Positions 43,333 to 52,308 of a DNA stretch of 64,000 bases are shown piece by piece. The notes below the pieces were generated by a model, which ran no database searches, was not told the DNA's origin, and was given only the letters and a program-made list of their open reading frames with translations. Location: the NCBI GenBank assembly GCA_023418595.1, contig JAEZZI010000026.1:124001-188000 (forward strand), given 5' to 3'. This stretch comes from Pseudomonadota bacterium. Lineage in GTDB: Bacteria > Pseudomonadota > Alphaproteobacteria > Sphingomonadales > Sphingomonadaceae. The translations under genes were made by a program, and so were the position numbers. The first letter of the stretch is position 1, and each line of letters starts with the position of its first letter.

Positions 43333-44160
43333 ATGGCGCCCGACGACATCGATCACGAACTGCCGTGGGGCTACTGGCTCCGCGCGCAGAGCTTCAACGG
43401 CCACCCCGGCTTCGTCGATGAGAAGACCGGCGAGCGCTGGAGGACGCTGCGCTCGGCGTTCTGGAAGGCGCGGCTCGGCATGCAGTCCTCCGACAAGGAG
43501 CCGCCGCCCGAACACCTGGAGCTGTTGCATGCGGTGCTCGCCAGCCGCGCGCGCCGCGGCTACATCCACGAGCCGGAGGACGTCGCCGACCTGTTCGATG
43601 GCAGCCGACTGTTCCGGGGGATCTTCCTCAACTGGATGCACGCGGAGGGGCTGCTCGGCGACCCGGGCAACCCGCACGTGGAGGCATACGTTACTGCGGA
43701 GGGCTGGTCGGCACTGGCGATGCTGCACGCCACGCGCCCCTACTCCGTCCGCAAACGGCGCCCGTCCGGGATGACAGTGCGAGACCTGCTCGAGGTCGGG
43801 CTTGGACCGGAGGAGCGGGAGGAGAGGCTCGCGCGCGTCGAGAAGACCGTGATCTCGTGGGATGCGGCGTTCGTGCGACAGATGGATGCTGGCCGCCACT
43901 CGGTGATCCTCTCCCAGCGCGGAAAGGGCCCGGTGCCGACCAAGCAGACGGCATGGTCGCTTGCGTTCGAGACCGAGCACGCACGCGACAACTTCTACGA
44001 GTGGATCTGCTTCAGGATGGACCGGTGGGAGGCGTGGGGCGACATCGCAGGCTACCACGGAGCGAAGGAACTTACCCACAAGCTGCTGTCAGTGATGGCG
44101 TCGGCGCTGCACCCGCACCGTCCGGAGCAGCCGCCGATGATGACCCAGGACTATCGCTAG
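43333..44160 (+). CDS. Hypothetical protein, 275 residues
   Basis: A soluble, helix-rich protein with many Trp residues and no signal peptide. It follows the preceding gene by 3 bp, with GGGAGG upstream of the ATG, so the two are probably one operon. I see no recognisable domain. Segments such as PWGYWLRAQSFNGHPGFVDE and WKARLGMQSS might reflect a binding fold. Codon use resembles the rest of the accessory region. Confidence 0.7.
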   Translation: MAPDDIDHELPWGYWLRAQSFNGHPGFVDEKTGERWRTLRSAFWKARLGMQSSDKEPPPEHLELLHAVLASRARRGYIHEPEDVADLFDGSRLFRGIFLNWMHAEGLLGDPGNPHVEAYVTAEGWSALAMLHATRPYSVRKRRPSGMTVRDLLEVGLGPEEREERLARVEKTVISWDAAFVRQMDAGRHSVILSQRGKGPVPTKQTAWSLAFETEHARDNFYEWICFRMDRWEAWGDIAGYHGAKELTHKLLSVMASALHPHRPEQPPMMTQDYR

Positions 44161-44268
44161 GGAAGATCGTGGCGTCACCGCCGGAAACAGCCGGCGCCGG
44201 CACCGCGCTTCTCGAGTGAACCGCAGGGCATTCACAAACACTTAGAGGAAATTGGTCATGATCGCTTC

Positions 44269-44877
44269 ATGCGGAAACCACTCAGCATCCTGGCGGCGGT
44301 CGCCGGCCTCGTGATCGTGCGGAACTTCGAAAACCTTCTCGACGCCACAGGTGCCGCCACACTCCTGGAAAAGGCACCCGGCTTTCTCTTGGTGATCGAC
44401 GCCGTCCTGCTTCAGAAATGGGTGCTCGCCGGCGCCACCCTCATCGTCGGCCTCTGGGCGGGAGACCTCCTGGTCCGCCGATCGCTGGTCTTCGAACTGC
44501 GACGGGATTCCCTCCCGCTCGCCTGGCTGTCGCACAGGGTGAGGTCGATCCGCTGGGCGCTTCGCTTCCCACGGACCTGTGGGCGCATCTTGGACGTTCC
44601 GTTCGAACTGGCGACGCTCGAGCGGTCCCTCGGTCACCACGGCTTTCCACCGCTGCCGACGATCGATCCGGCCTCCCCGTCGATCGCGGACAGCCTCGAC
44701 TATCTGATCATCGTCGGGACGATCGACCAGACGAGCATCGAAGGCGCGCGCAAGCGCGCCAAGGCATTGACCGACGCGCTGCTGCCAGCGCCGTCCCCGA
44801 CACCACCGCCACCTACCAGCGGACGCGGGCTGCGTGCGGCGTTCAGGCGCCTCACCATCGGTTCCCGCACTCGATGA
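44269..44877 (+). CDS. Hypothetical membrane protein, 202 residues
   Basis: Two membrane segments (about residues 5-20 and 50-68, LQKWVLAGATLIVGLWAGDLLV) are followed by a cytosolic part and a proline-rich C-terminal tail. AGAGGAA lies 18 nt before this ATG but 7 nt before an ATG at 44258 in another frame, which would give an 18-residue peptide; this may be a leader peptide or a misplaced ribosome site. Function is unknown. Confidence 0.55.
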   Translation: MRKPLSILAAVAGLVIVRNFENLLDATGAATLLEKAPGFLLVIDAVLLQKWVLAGATLIVGLWAGDLLVRRSLVFELRRDSLPLAWLSHRVRSIRWALRFPRTCGRILDVPFELATLERSLGHHGFPPLPTIDPASPSIADSLDYLIIVGTIDQTSIEGARKRAKALTDALLPAPSPTPPPPTSGRGLRAAFRRLTIGSRTR

Positions 44878-44961
44878 AAGCGGGATCACCTCCGGCTAAC
44901 CAAAGGTCCAGTGACGTGTGCGGTGCGGCCGTGGCAGCTGTTGGAAAGCGAGAAAGAGCAA

Positions 44962-45414
44962 ATGATCTTCTACCACTACACGAGCCATGAGGCACTCGAG
45001 AGCATCATGGAGCAGGGTCTCAACCGCGGCGAGGCGCCGCTCAGCGATCGTAGGGTCGTGAACGCGGTCAACCTCACGACCGACCCCGACCCCACCGGAC
45101 ATGGCCTCGACAATGCCGGGCACGTCGTGACCGAGGCGGAAGCGGCCACGCTTGCGACCGCCGGCATCCTAGTGCCGGCCGGAACCGTCTTCATCGAGAA
45201 GCGCGCCATCCGCATCAAGGTGAAGCTCGGCTCGGGCGACACCAAACTGAAGCAGTGGCGGCCGTGGTCCAGGAAGCACTGCGAGCCCGGCTATGCCGAC
45301 AAGCTCGAGAGGGCGGCCGGCGCCGGACGCAAGCCACGCACCTGGTGGCTCTACTTCGGCACGATTCCGGCAACCGAATTCCTGGCCGTCGACATCCTTA
45401 AGCCACGGGACTGA
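44962..45414 (+). CDS. ADP-ribosyltransferase-like protein (tentative)
   Basis: The 150-residue product starts MIFYHYTSHEALESIMEQGL and continues VVNAVNLTTDPDPTGHG, with IPATEFLAVDIL at its end. The pattern Y-H-Y-T...L..I...GL, then NLTTDP and a late E before a hydrophobic strand, resembles compact ADP-ribosyltransferase folds (DarT-like and RNA 2'-phosphotransferase-like). ATG at 44962 has AAAGAG upstream. No partner antitoxin is obvious. The call rests on short patterns and could be wrong. Confidence 0.5.
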   Translation: MIFYHYTSHEALESIMEQGLNRGEAPLSDRRVVNAVNLTTDPDPTGHGLDNAGHVVTEAEAATLATAGILVPAGTVFIEKRAIRIKVKLGSGDTKLKQWRPWSRKHCEPGYADKLERAAGAGRKPRTWWLYFGTIPATEFLAVDILKPRD

Positions 45415-45479
45415 TCGACGCGTCCGGCCAGGAACCAGGCCCTTGTTCGTCAGCCGGCACAGCGCCGTCCGCTACCACG

Positions 45480-46385
45480 TCAGCGAAGCGCATACCTCTC
45501 GCGCCACGTCATGCGCGTGACCATCGGCTCGCGCGCGCCGCCGTAGACATCGTTGACCAGCCAGTCGATCTCGGCCTCGCACTCCTCGTCGGTGGGCACG
45601 AACCGCCACCGCTGTTTCCTCTCCGCATCCCAGTCGTAGCCCCGCTCGCGCAGGGCGGCGTTCATCGCGAACGGGGTCTGCGGTGCCTCGACCAGCCAGT
45701 TGTGACGGCTGGCGTTGCGCAGCAGCTCGCGCATGACCGTGTCGCCGGATTCGAGCTTGTGGTCGAGGACGCGGACCAGCGCATGGACGTCGTCGCTGGC
45801 GCGGTGCGGCAGGTGGAAGCTACCGCAACGCTGCGTAAGGCAGCCGAGCTTTCGACATTCGAACCCGTGCGCCGCCCAATCGATGTCGCGCAGCGAGCAG
45901 ATCCACGGTCGAGGCGGCAGCCCGAGCCGCCTGTCGATGAACGGCCGGTCGAACCCGGCGTTGTGCGCCAGAATCGCATCGGCGTTGACCAGCATCGCGT
46001 AGGCCTCGCCGTCCGGGATACGCTTCCCCTGGACGTCGGCGTCGGCGATGCCCGTATGGCGGGTGATCTCCGCAGGGATCGGGACGCTTGGCTGCTCCAG
46101 CCAGTCGTGCGACGTGCCGGTCTCCACCAGCCGGCCCTCCTCGTCCACCGTAACGCACTGGACGCCGAGCTCGATGATTTCGTCCCTACCCGGATCGAGG
46201 CCGGTGGTCTCGACGTCGACCACGGCGATTGTCAGCTCCGACACGCTGCGCTGACGGAACACGCGCCGGCGGATACCGTCGGCGAGGCGCAGCACCCTGA
46301 AGCGCGGGTGACGGTCGAGCGCCTTGGCCAGCGCGTCGGCGGGCACGGTGACGGTGGCGAAGTCGCCCTCGCGGTCCCACTTCAC
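45480..46385 (-). CDS. 3'-5' exonuclease of the DnaQ (DEDDh) family
   Basis: The 301-residue product has the exonuclease motifs TIAVVDVETTGLDPGRDEIIELG (DxE), AHNAGFDRPFIDRRLG (third Asp) and HLPHRASDDVHALVRVLD (H....D). Such proteins degrade single-stranded DNA or RNA or proofread. The start is GTG at 46385, overlapping the stop of the upstream gene (GTGA), so it is translationally coupled to the 258-residue unknown. The C-terminal third has no counterpart I recognise. Confidence 0.85.
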   Translation of the reverse strand: MKWDREGDFATVTVPADALAKALDRHPRFRVLRLADGIRRRVFRQRSVSELTIAVVDVETTGLDPGRDEIIELGVQCVTVDEEGRLVETGTSHDWLEQPSVPIPAEITRHTGIADADVQGKRIPDGEAYAMLVNADAILAHNAGFDRPFIDRRLGLPPRPWICSLRDIDWAAHGFECRKLGCLTQRCGSFHLPHRASDDVHALVRVLDHKLESGDTVMRELLRNASRHNWLVEAPQTPFAMNAALRERGYDWDAERKQRWRFVPTDEECEAEIDWLVNDVYGGAREPMVTRMTWRERYALR

Positions 46386-47158
46386 GCGAAACGCCGCTCG
46401 ACGGTCACGTCGAAGCCGTCCCCCTCCGCGCAGCCGGGGTCGTCCTCGACATGCTCGAGCAGCGCGAGCAGCGACGGCGAGGCCAGTTCGGCCACGCGAG
46501 CGTCGCGGTGGTCCACCCCCTCGACGATCCTCGCGCCATTGGCGATCCAGTCGCCGTGGCGCTCGGCCAGTCGGCGCCGGACCGCTTCGGGATCCGGCGC
46601 GACCACGGCGCAGAGCGCCAGCGCGCCGCGCCCGCCGACCCGGTCGACGTCGATCACGGTCGTGTAGAGGCGGCGCGCCCCGCCATCGACTTGCTCGCCC
46701 GCCGGCTTCAGGAACGGCAGCAGTCCGACCGGCGGGCACTCGCGTCCGTCGTCCTTATAGAAACTGTGGTCGGAAGGGCCATCGTCGTCGTCGCGGGCGA
46801 GCTCGTCGATACGCTCGGGATCGGCATCGAGGCCGAGTGACAGGCCGTGGAGCAGCACGCCACGCAGGCATGCGTCGCGGTCGAGGCAGGCGTCGATCGC
46901 AGCGGAGCCGTTGAACAGCGCGCGCGGCGCCAGCATCCAGCTCATCGGATCGTGCGAAAGCCCCTCGCGCTGGAAGCGCCCGCCCGTCTCGGCCGCGACC
47001 AGCGCGACGCGGACGAGACCACGGCGGGTGGTTACGACCACGTCGTCCGTAGGCAGGTCGTGGTCGAGCGGATCGGGCAGGTCGCACACCTCACCGAAGT
47101 TGCCGCCCGGCGGCGGCGGGGCAAGCACGTCGACGATCGCGTTCGTCATCACCGTCAT
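46382..47158 (-). CDS. Hypothetical protein upstream of the exonuclease
   Basis: The 258-residue acidic protein has no clear domain. ATG at 47158 has GGGAG 7 nt upstream; GTG at 47164 is in frame. It is coupled to the DnaQ-like gene, so the pair may act together in DNA or RNA turnover. It lies divergent from the ArsR-type cassette across an AT-rich control region (about 47225-47290). Confidence 0.65.
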   Translation of the reverse strand: MTVMTNAIVDVLAPPPPGGNFGEVCDLPDPLDHDLPTDDVVVTTRRGLVRVALVAAETGGRFQREGLSHDPMSWMLAPRALFNGSAAIDACLDRDACLRGVLLHGLSLGLDADPERIDELARDDDDGPSDHSFYKDDGRECPPVGLLPFLKPAGEQVDGGARRLYTTVIDVDRVGGRGALALCAVVAPDPEAVRRRLAERHGDWIANGARIVEGVDHRDARVAELASPSLLALLEHVEDDPGCAEGDGFDVTVERRFA

Positions 47159-47341
47159 CTTCACACTCCCGTCGCCATGATGACGTGGACCGGCGACTGG
47201 CGACGCGACGACCGGCAGCCGTCATCTAATACGTATGTTTCGATAGTTCAATAGGTATTTATATATTGAGTCTTTACGATTTCTCCACTATGTTTCCTGA
47301 CGAGGCCTTGATGGCACCTCGGCCTCGCGTAGAACAGCGGA

Positions 47342-47653
47342 GTGGAAGACGTGGAAGCCATGCATGTTATGAGCGCGCTCGCGCAGCCGACCCGCCTGGC
47401 GGTGTTCCGCCTGCTCGTCGACGCACTGCCCGGCGGCCTGCCCGCCGGCGACATCGCCAGCGCGACGGGGACGGCGACGAGCAACATGAGCGTGCATCTG
47501 GCGATCCTGTCGCGCGCGGGCATCGTTACATCGGAGAAGATCGGGCGGACGGTCGTGTATAGCGCGGCGACGGGACCGGTTCGGAACGCCGCCGACTTCC
47601 TCGCACGCGCGTGCGCGCGTGCGTCGGGTAAGGAAGGCGGAACCGCCAAATGA
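47342..47653 (+). CDS. ArsR-family winged-helix regulator
   Basis: The 103-residue protein has the ArsR helix-turn-helix: MSALAQPTRLAVFRLLVDALPGG, ATSNMSVHLAILSRAGIVTSEKIGRTVVYS. No cysteine metal-binding motif is visible, so the ligand is unknown. The start is GTG at 47342; ATG at 47360 is also possible. The stop overlaps the next gene (ATGA). The upstream region is unusually AT-rich and probably holds its operator. Confidence 0.85.
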   Translation: MEDVEAMHVMSALAQPTRLAVFRLLVDALPGGLPAGDIASATGTATSNMSVHLAILSRAGIVTSEKIGRTVVYSAATGPVRNAADFLARACARASGKEGGTAK

Positions 47654-47832
47654 TAGCCGACTGGCGCCTAGCCGAAGCGCTGGCGATCCAGCGATGGCAG
47701 GGGGCCGGCGCCCGCCGCTGGCTTGATGGGCGCGTCGCCGCGCTCGCGGATGCCGGGGACCAAGCCGGGGTGGAGCGGCTCAGCGCGATCCGGGTCCGGC
47801 TGGACGAGCTCGAACGGGCCACCGTCCAGTGA
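47650..47832 (+). CDS. Small soluble protein, 60 residues
   Basis: A helix-rich product of 60 residues, translationally coupled to the ArsR gene (ATGA) and to the following 30-residue frame (GTGA). No domain is recognised. Coupling at both ends supports it as a real gene of this cassette. Confidence 0.65.
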   Translation: MIADWRLAEALAIQRWQGAGARRWLDGRVAALADAGDQAGVERLSAIRVRLDELERATVQ

Positions 47833-47921
47833 AGCGCCTGCTGGCGCGCTTCGAGTTCGCCGTGATCGCGGCGCTGATCGCGTTCGGATACGTCTGGATG
47901 ATATGGGGGTGGTTCCGCTGA
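47829..47921 (+). CDS. 30-residue membrane peptide
   Basis: GTG at 47829 overlaps the previous stop (GTGA) and opens 30 codons ending in TGA at 47919-47921. The product is basic then hydrophobic: MKRLLARFEFAVIAALIAF, then GYVWMIWGWFR. This is a single membrane helix with a Trp-rich end, resembling type I toxin-like or small membrane peptides. Its coupling to the ArsR gene makes a three-gene cassette. Confidence 0.6.
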   Translation: MKRLLARFEFAVIAALIAFGYVWMIWGWFR

Positions 47922-47983
47922 GGAGTGTCGATCGCCAACGCGTGCCGAAGCGCATTACGGCCTGACCCGGCACCGAGCGCGAC

Positions 47984-49426
47984 CTAGGCGTAGAACCGGC
48001 TCGCCAGATCGTGGCCGCGAAGATTGTCCGGTCGGTAGGCTGCGACCTGGTCGTATCGCGCCACCGCCGGCTCGGACAGTCGCTCCAGCACCGTCGGGTG
48101 AAGATCCGCTCCCGGGTTGATCTTTCTCGTCCGAGCCTTCCATCCGAACCGCAGGACGCCGGGCCACCATCGCGGAAACCAGCTGTCCCGGCTCCACTGG
48201 ACCTCGTCGTGCTGGAGACCGCAGGCGTCCGGATGACGCCGCAACATCCGCTCCGAGATGATCGGAGGCTCGGGTATGGCCGTCAGCTCGGATACCATCC
48301 AGTCCAGCGCGATGTCGGACAGGCGCGACTCGTCCTCGGGATAGCTGCCGCCCACGTCCGAATGGTTCCCAGCAAACCATACCTGCCTGAGCCACGGAAG
48401 CTTCCGACCGTCCGCCGCCGCCCGCTCCTCCATCCTGGTCACATCCGCGGAGCGGGCCCAAGGCACATACGGGAAGCGTTCGCGGTTCTCATCGATCGCG
48501 AGCGCGTGTCGCGCGAACCCGACATTCGTGTCGAGGAAGCGGTCGTAGTGCTTCAGGTTCCAGCGGGCGAAGTGCCAGCTGAGGCCGCGCCGGGAAGGAC
48601 CGTTCCTGATGCTCTTGAACTGGCGGCGTGCCGTCGATGCCAGGGTCAAGAGGACCGCGACGGCGGGCGCAAGCAGCAGGACCGCGACCATTGGCGCATC
48701 CAGCCACCAGGCAAGCCCCGAAGCCGCCAGCGACGCGCCCAACGCCGTCCACAGGATCCGGCGGGCGATCACGGAGCCGAGCGCCGCGACGGTGTCGAAC
48801 ACACCGATGAAGATCGGAGCCACGTTGCCCTGCTCCTCTCCGTCGAGCCCCCGGCCGGCCGAACCGTGCCGTGCGCGGAACCGGCGCGCCTGCTCCTCGC
48901 GCTCCGCCTCGAACTCGGCGCGATCACGACCGGAACCATGCTCGTAGACCCGATAGACCGCCTCCTCCGCGATCTCGCGGAGAGCGGGGCCGTGGCGCGG
49001 CACCGGACCGCCCGATGCCGAGCGCGTCGGCACGCCGCACAGGTTCATCGTGTTGGCGACGCATCTCGCCGTGTACGCTCCGCGGCTGAAGCCGAACAGG
49101 AATACGCGATCCCCCGGGTTCCAGTGCTTCAAGATGGCCTCGTAGCAGTCGACCACGTTCTCGCCGATGCCGGTGCCGAAGGCGCTGCCCGCCACCGTCC
49201 GCATCCGCTGCAAGAAGTTGCCCCGACGCTCGCTGGTTCCCAAGCCAGCGTCATAGAAGGCGACCTGCCGCGACGGAGGTATGTCGCTGTCCGGTCCGGG
49301 TCGCATCGCCCGATAGAGCTTGTAGACGTTCGATAGGCGCTGGTCGGGCGCCAACCCACCGAACTGCCCCGTGCCGTCCGAAAAGATCAGGATGTCCTTC
49401 GACACGGTCGTCCTCTCCTCACTCAT
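47984..49426 (-). CDS. DUF2235 alpha/beta-hydrolase with two membrane segments, fourth gene of the CBASS operon
   Basis: The 480-residue product has the DUF2235 (Tle1-like phospholipase) pattern: KDILIFSDGTGQ near the start, LFGFSRGAYTAR (GxSxG, Ser ~114), FDTVAALG (Asp ~211) and WFAGNHSDVGGSYPE (His ~355). Two hydrophobic segments at about 225-240 and 246-264 suggest membrane insertion. It overlaps cap2 by 4 nt (ATGA), so it is part of the CBASS operon, where Cap3 would normally be. ATG at 49426 is chosen; GTG at 49405 has GGAG about 9 nt upstream. A lipid-targeting second effector is inferred. Confidence 0.82.
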   Translation of the reverse strand: MSEERTTVSKDILIFSDGTGQFGGLAPDQRLSNVYKLYRAMRPGPDSDIPPSRQVAFYDAGLGTSERRGNFLQRMRTVAGSAFGTGIGENVVDCYEAILKHWNPGDRVFLFGFSRGAYTARCVANTMNLCGVPTRSASGGPVPRHGPALREIAEEAVYRVYEHGSGRDRAEFEAEREEQARRFRARHGSAGRGLDGEEQGNVAPIFIGVFDTVAALGSVIARRILWTALGASLAASGLAWWLDAPMVAVLLLAPAVAVLLTLASTARRQFKSIRNGPSRRGLSWHFARWNLKHYDRFLDTNVGFARHALAIDENRERFPYVPWARSADVTRMEERAAADGRKLPWLRQVWFAGNHSDVGGSYPEDESRLSDIALDWMVSELTAIPEPPIISERMLRRHPDACGLQHDEVQWSRDSWFPRWWPGVLRFGWKARTRKINPGADLHPTVLERLSEPAVARYDQVAAYRPDNLRGHDLASRFYA

Positions 49427-51267
49427 GCGGCCTCGCTTTCCTCCTCGCGGCAGCAGGCGCACCCCGCCGGCCAATCCAACACCACCCGCATGCCGCCGCC
49501 AAGTGCCGCCGGCACGCGGTCGACCAGGTCGACGCTCCAGGCAGCTCCGGCGCGGCGCACATCGTCCGATGGCGCCAGCCACACCTGATGCCTGGTCGTC
49601 GGCGCACCTGCCAGCAGGACGTCGAGGGCCGCGCGTGCGACCAGATCGACCGCCGCGCCAAGCTCGACCGCTCCGTAGGGCTGATAGTGGTTGCCGCACG
49701 CCGGCTCCTCGACGACCGGCCGTCCGGCCGGCCATTCGACCGCTGCGAACCGCGGCACGCCGGTCGGACCGAAGCCGCATCCCAGACACCCTCCGTCCGA
49801 TCCGATCGTGAGCGCATGCGCCGCCAGCGCCTGGTCCTCCAGCCATCCATACAGGACCGGAACCCGCCGCCCGTCGCGGACATGCCGCCAGTTCACCGCC
49901 GATTCCGCGTTCCAGCTGGCGGTGACGCACACGATCAGGTCCGCCTCGTCGAGAACGTCGTCGTGATCGATCATGAAGCGGTGCGCGGTCGCGACGTGCG
50001 CGCGGACGTCGGCATGCGGAAGATCGCGCATCATTCGCGCCGCCAGCGCTTCGGCCTTGAACGATCCGACCGCGTCGGCGCCCAGCTCATGCCGGCCGAC
50101 GTTCGACCACGTCAGCCTCTCGGGATCGACGAGATCCAGACGACCGGCTCCTGCGCGCGCAAGCCGCGCGGCAACACTCGACCCGAGCGAACCGCAACCG
50201 ATGACCACGACTCGGCTGCTCAGCAGATCCGCGGTGCGCGGATCGTTGCCCCGGCCGTGGATCCACGGCGCATCGGCGCGATCAACGGTGGCGCGGACGA
50301 CGGGGACGGCGCAGAACATGCGATCCGCCGCCACCTCGGCGGGAAGGGGCCTGTGCCGGAATCCCTTCGTCATCGGGTGCTCGACCCGCGACCGCGAGCC
50401 CCTCCGCCTGTCCGCGACGTTCGTGATGGTCGCCACCAGTCCCGGTCCGCCACGTCCTTCGGCACCGATGAGCACGACGCCGTCGCTGGTCGTCCCGGCT
50501 GCCATTTCCAGCAGCGCGTCCAAGGCCGCAGCGTCGGCACCGCGCGCAAGCTCCATCACGTCGGCACCGGTGACCGGGTAGGCCGACGGAAGCATGGGTT
50601 CGTCGAGCCAGATCAGCGCCGCCGGTTCGTGGTGGTGCGCCTTGCGACCCGACGGCAGTCCTAGCCATGCGTCCAGCCATCGGGAAAGCTGCTCCCCGTC
50701 CTCCGCCACGACCATCGATCCGTCACGGTCCCGCCAGACGCGAAGGGGCCGGGACGGCCCGCCGGTCCGAACGAGGCTTCGCACGCGCGGCGCGTCCGGG
50801 TCCGAGCCATAGAACCAGTAGGTGAGGAACTCCTCGCGAAAGTCCCGGTCGACGATGCCGCCTTCGAGAAGTTCGCCCAGCAGGCGCGCCGACCGGCCAA
50901 GAAGATTCGCCGCCACGCCCGCCGGGTCTTCGGGATCGACCTCGGCGCCGACCGGAAGGAGACAGAGAACGCCGTCGCGTTCGACGTGGGGCCATTCGAG
51001 ATACGGCGGTCGGTCGACGAGCGCCGTGCGTGGATAGCCGGCGGGAAACGACGGGCCTAGGAGCAGGTCGATGCTGCGAACCTCATCGTCGGGACATGCC
51101 ACCGGGACGCGCCAGCCACGCACGAAGCGACGCCGAGGGTAGGCGGCACGGATCGCGCCCGCGTCCAGCACCTTGAAGGCATCGCCGAACTCCACGCGCA
51201 GACGATCCTCGACGAGACGGACCGCCGCCTCGAACGGGAGCTTCCCGGCGACGCGCGCCTCAGGCAT
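49423..51267 (-). CDS. cap2: CBASS Cap2: E2-E1 ubiquitin-like conjugation enzyme
   Basis: The 614-residue protein has an N-terminal E2-like domain (GVLCLLPVG with candidate catalytic Cys102) and a ThiF/E1 domain with SRVVVIGCGSLGSSVAARL (ATP-binding, about 351-369). A likely E1 cysteine sits in EPACGNHYQPYG (Cys524), with a zinc-type pair CLGC (494-497) and CACC (603-606) at the end. In known type II CBASS, Cap2 attaches the cyclase C-terminus to targets and primes it. It overlaps the cyclase gene by 8 nt and the DUF2235 gene by 4 nt. Confidence 0.88.
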   Translation of the reverse strand: MPEARVAGKLPFEAAVRLVEDRLRVEFGDAFKVLDAGAIRAAYPRRRFVRGWRVPVACPDDEVRSIDLLLGPSFPAGYPRTALVDRPPYLEWPHVERDGVLCLLPVGAEVDPEDPAGVAANLLGRSARLLGELLEGGIVDRDFREEFLTYWFYGSDPDAPRVRSLVRTGGPSRPLRVWRDRDGSMVVAEDGEQLSRWLDAWLGLPSGRKAHHHEPAALIWLDEPMLPSAYPVTGADVMELARGADAAALDALLEMAAGTTSDGVVLIGAEGRGGPGLVATITNVADRRRGSRSRVEHPMTKGFRHRPLPAEVAADRMFCAVPVVRATVDRADAPWIHGRGNDPRTADLLSSRVVVIGCGSLGSSVAARLARAGAGRLDLVDPERLTWSNVGRHELGADAVGSFKAEALAARMMRDLPHADVRAHVATAHRFMIDHDDVLDEADLIVCVTASWNAESAVNWRHVRDGRRVPVLYGWLEDQALAAHALTIGSDGGCLGCGFGPTGVPRFAAVEWPAGRPVVEEPACGNHYQPYGAVELGAAVDLVARAALDVLLAGAPTTRHQVWLAPSDDVRRAGAAWSVDLVDRVPAALGGGMRVVLDWPAGCACCREEESEAA

Positions 51268-52297
51268 GGCGGCCGCTGCTGGAGCCCAGCACCGCGGCGT
51301 TCGACGCGGTTTCTAGTGCCGCCACGGCGGCCAACGACACGGCCGGCGCCGACAACGAGGATGCTCGCGTCTCATCCGAACCGCGCTGGCTGAAGAAGTC
51401 CGTGTTGTAGACCTTGTCCCAGCAGGAAAGCGCCTTCTTCCTGGTGCAGTCATGATCGAAGAGCGGCGCCAGCGCGTCGAGCGCCTCCGTCAGCCTGTCG
51501 CGCAGATACGTGGCCTTCGCATCCTGCGTGCCGCTCGTGATCGTCTCGCCGGGCGTGACGGGATGCGATACGACGAGGTTCCAGTTCAGCCGATCGCGGA
51601 CCGCCTTCATCGTCTCGTATACCGCGCGGTCGTCGCGCGACGTGTCGAGGTGCCGCCGCTCCACCACCAGCGCCGTGATCCCGAAGCCGCTCAGGATGCG
51701 CCCGCACCAGCTGTCCCGGCTGCGGGCGTGCTTCTTGAGGTAGCGCACAAGGCGACGCACGAGATAGGTCTGACCGGTTGCCTCCAGCGCGCCATCGAAC
51801 CATGCCGTCACGTCGCGTGCGTCGGAACGACGCCACTCCGACCCGGACGCCAACTCGTAGATGAAGCCCGACCCGTCCGGCACGCGCCGATAGACCGGCA
51901 TGTCGACATGGTAGCCGGCCGAGTAGAAGATGCGGACGCAATTGCGGCGCACCGCCGGCGGGGTGGCGAAGGATCCGTCGTCGAGCGCGTCCCGCACCAT
52001 CCACTTCGCGTCCGCCGGGGTCATCTCCGCTCCGCGGGGGCCGACAAGGTCCGACTTGTCGAAGTATACGCCATCGTCGATGTCGTAGTCGTTCGACGGG
52101 TGCTGAAGCATCGTGCGCATCGCGTAGCTGCCCTGCTTCACGAACTCGAGCGGAAGCGGCCGCTCGTTTTTCTCCAGCCCCTTGCGCAGCCGGTCGCGGT
52201 TGGCGTCGCGGCGCCGGCGCATCGCCGTCTGTTCCGACTGAGGCAGGACGATCTTCTGGTCGTGGAAGGCGCGGACGTCCTTCGAGCAATCGAACAT
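51260..52297 (-). CDS. CBASS CD-NTase (cyclic oligonucleotide synthase), DncV-like
   Basis: The 345-residue enzyme makes a cyclic nucleotide signal on phage infection. The nucleotidyltransferase signature is QGSYAMRTM (55-63), then DYDIDDGVYF (Asp72 and Asp74) and YHVDMPVYR (Asp132 as third metal ligand). This arrangement resembles Vibrio cholerae DncV (clade A). The Ala-rich flexible tail ending in GSSSGRHA fits the C-terminus that Cap2 conjugates. AAAGG lies about 9 nt before the ATG. It is 11 bp after capV. Confidence 0.88.
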   Translation of the reverse strand: MFDCSKDVRAFHDQKIVLPQSEQTAMRRRRDANRDRLRKGLEKNERPLPLEFVKQGSYAMRTMLQHPSNDYDIDDGVYFDKSDLVGPRGAEMTPADAKWMVRDALDDGSFATPPAVRRNCVRIFYSAGYHVDMPVYRRVPDGSGFIYELASGSEWRRSDARDVTAWFDGALEATGQTYLVRRLVRYLKKHARSRDSWCGRILSGFGITALVVERRHLDTSRDDRAVYETMKAVRDRLNWNLVVSHPVTPGETITSGTQDAKATYLRDRLTEALDALAPLFDHDCTRKKALSCWDKVYNTDFFSQRGSDETRASSLSAPAVSLAAVAALETASNAAVLGSSSGRHA

Positions 52298-52308
52298 GGC
52301 TATACCTT

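Noticed and set aside
44258..44314. 18-codon frame with a good ribosome site upstream of the 202-residue membrane protein
   Set aside because: Too short to support by itself; noted as a possible leader peptide only.
47922..47983. Search for a Cap3 (JAB) gene downstream of the CBASS operon
   Set aside because: The interval is 62 bp and no JAB motif is present in any neighbouring frame.
47984..49426. DUF2235 protein as a type VI secretion effector
   Set aside because: No VgrG, PAAR or immunity gene is nearby, and the gene is coupled to cap2.
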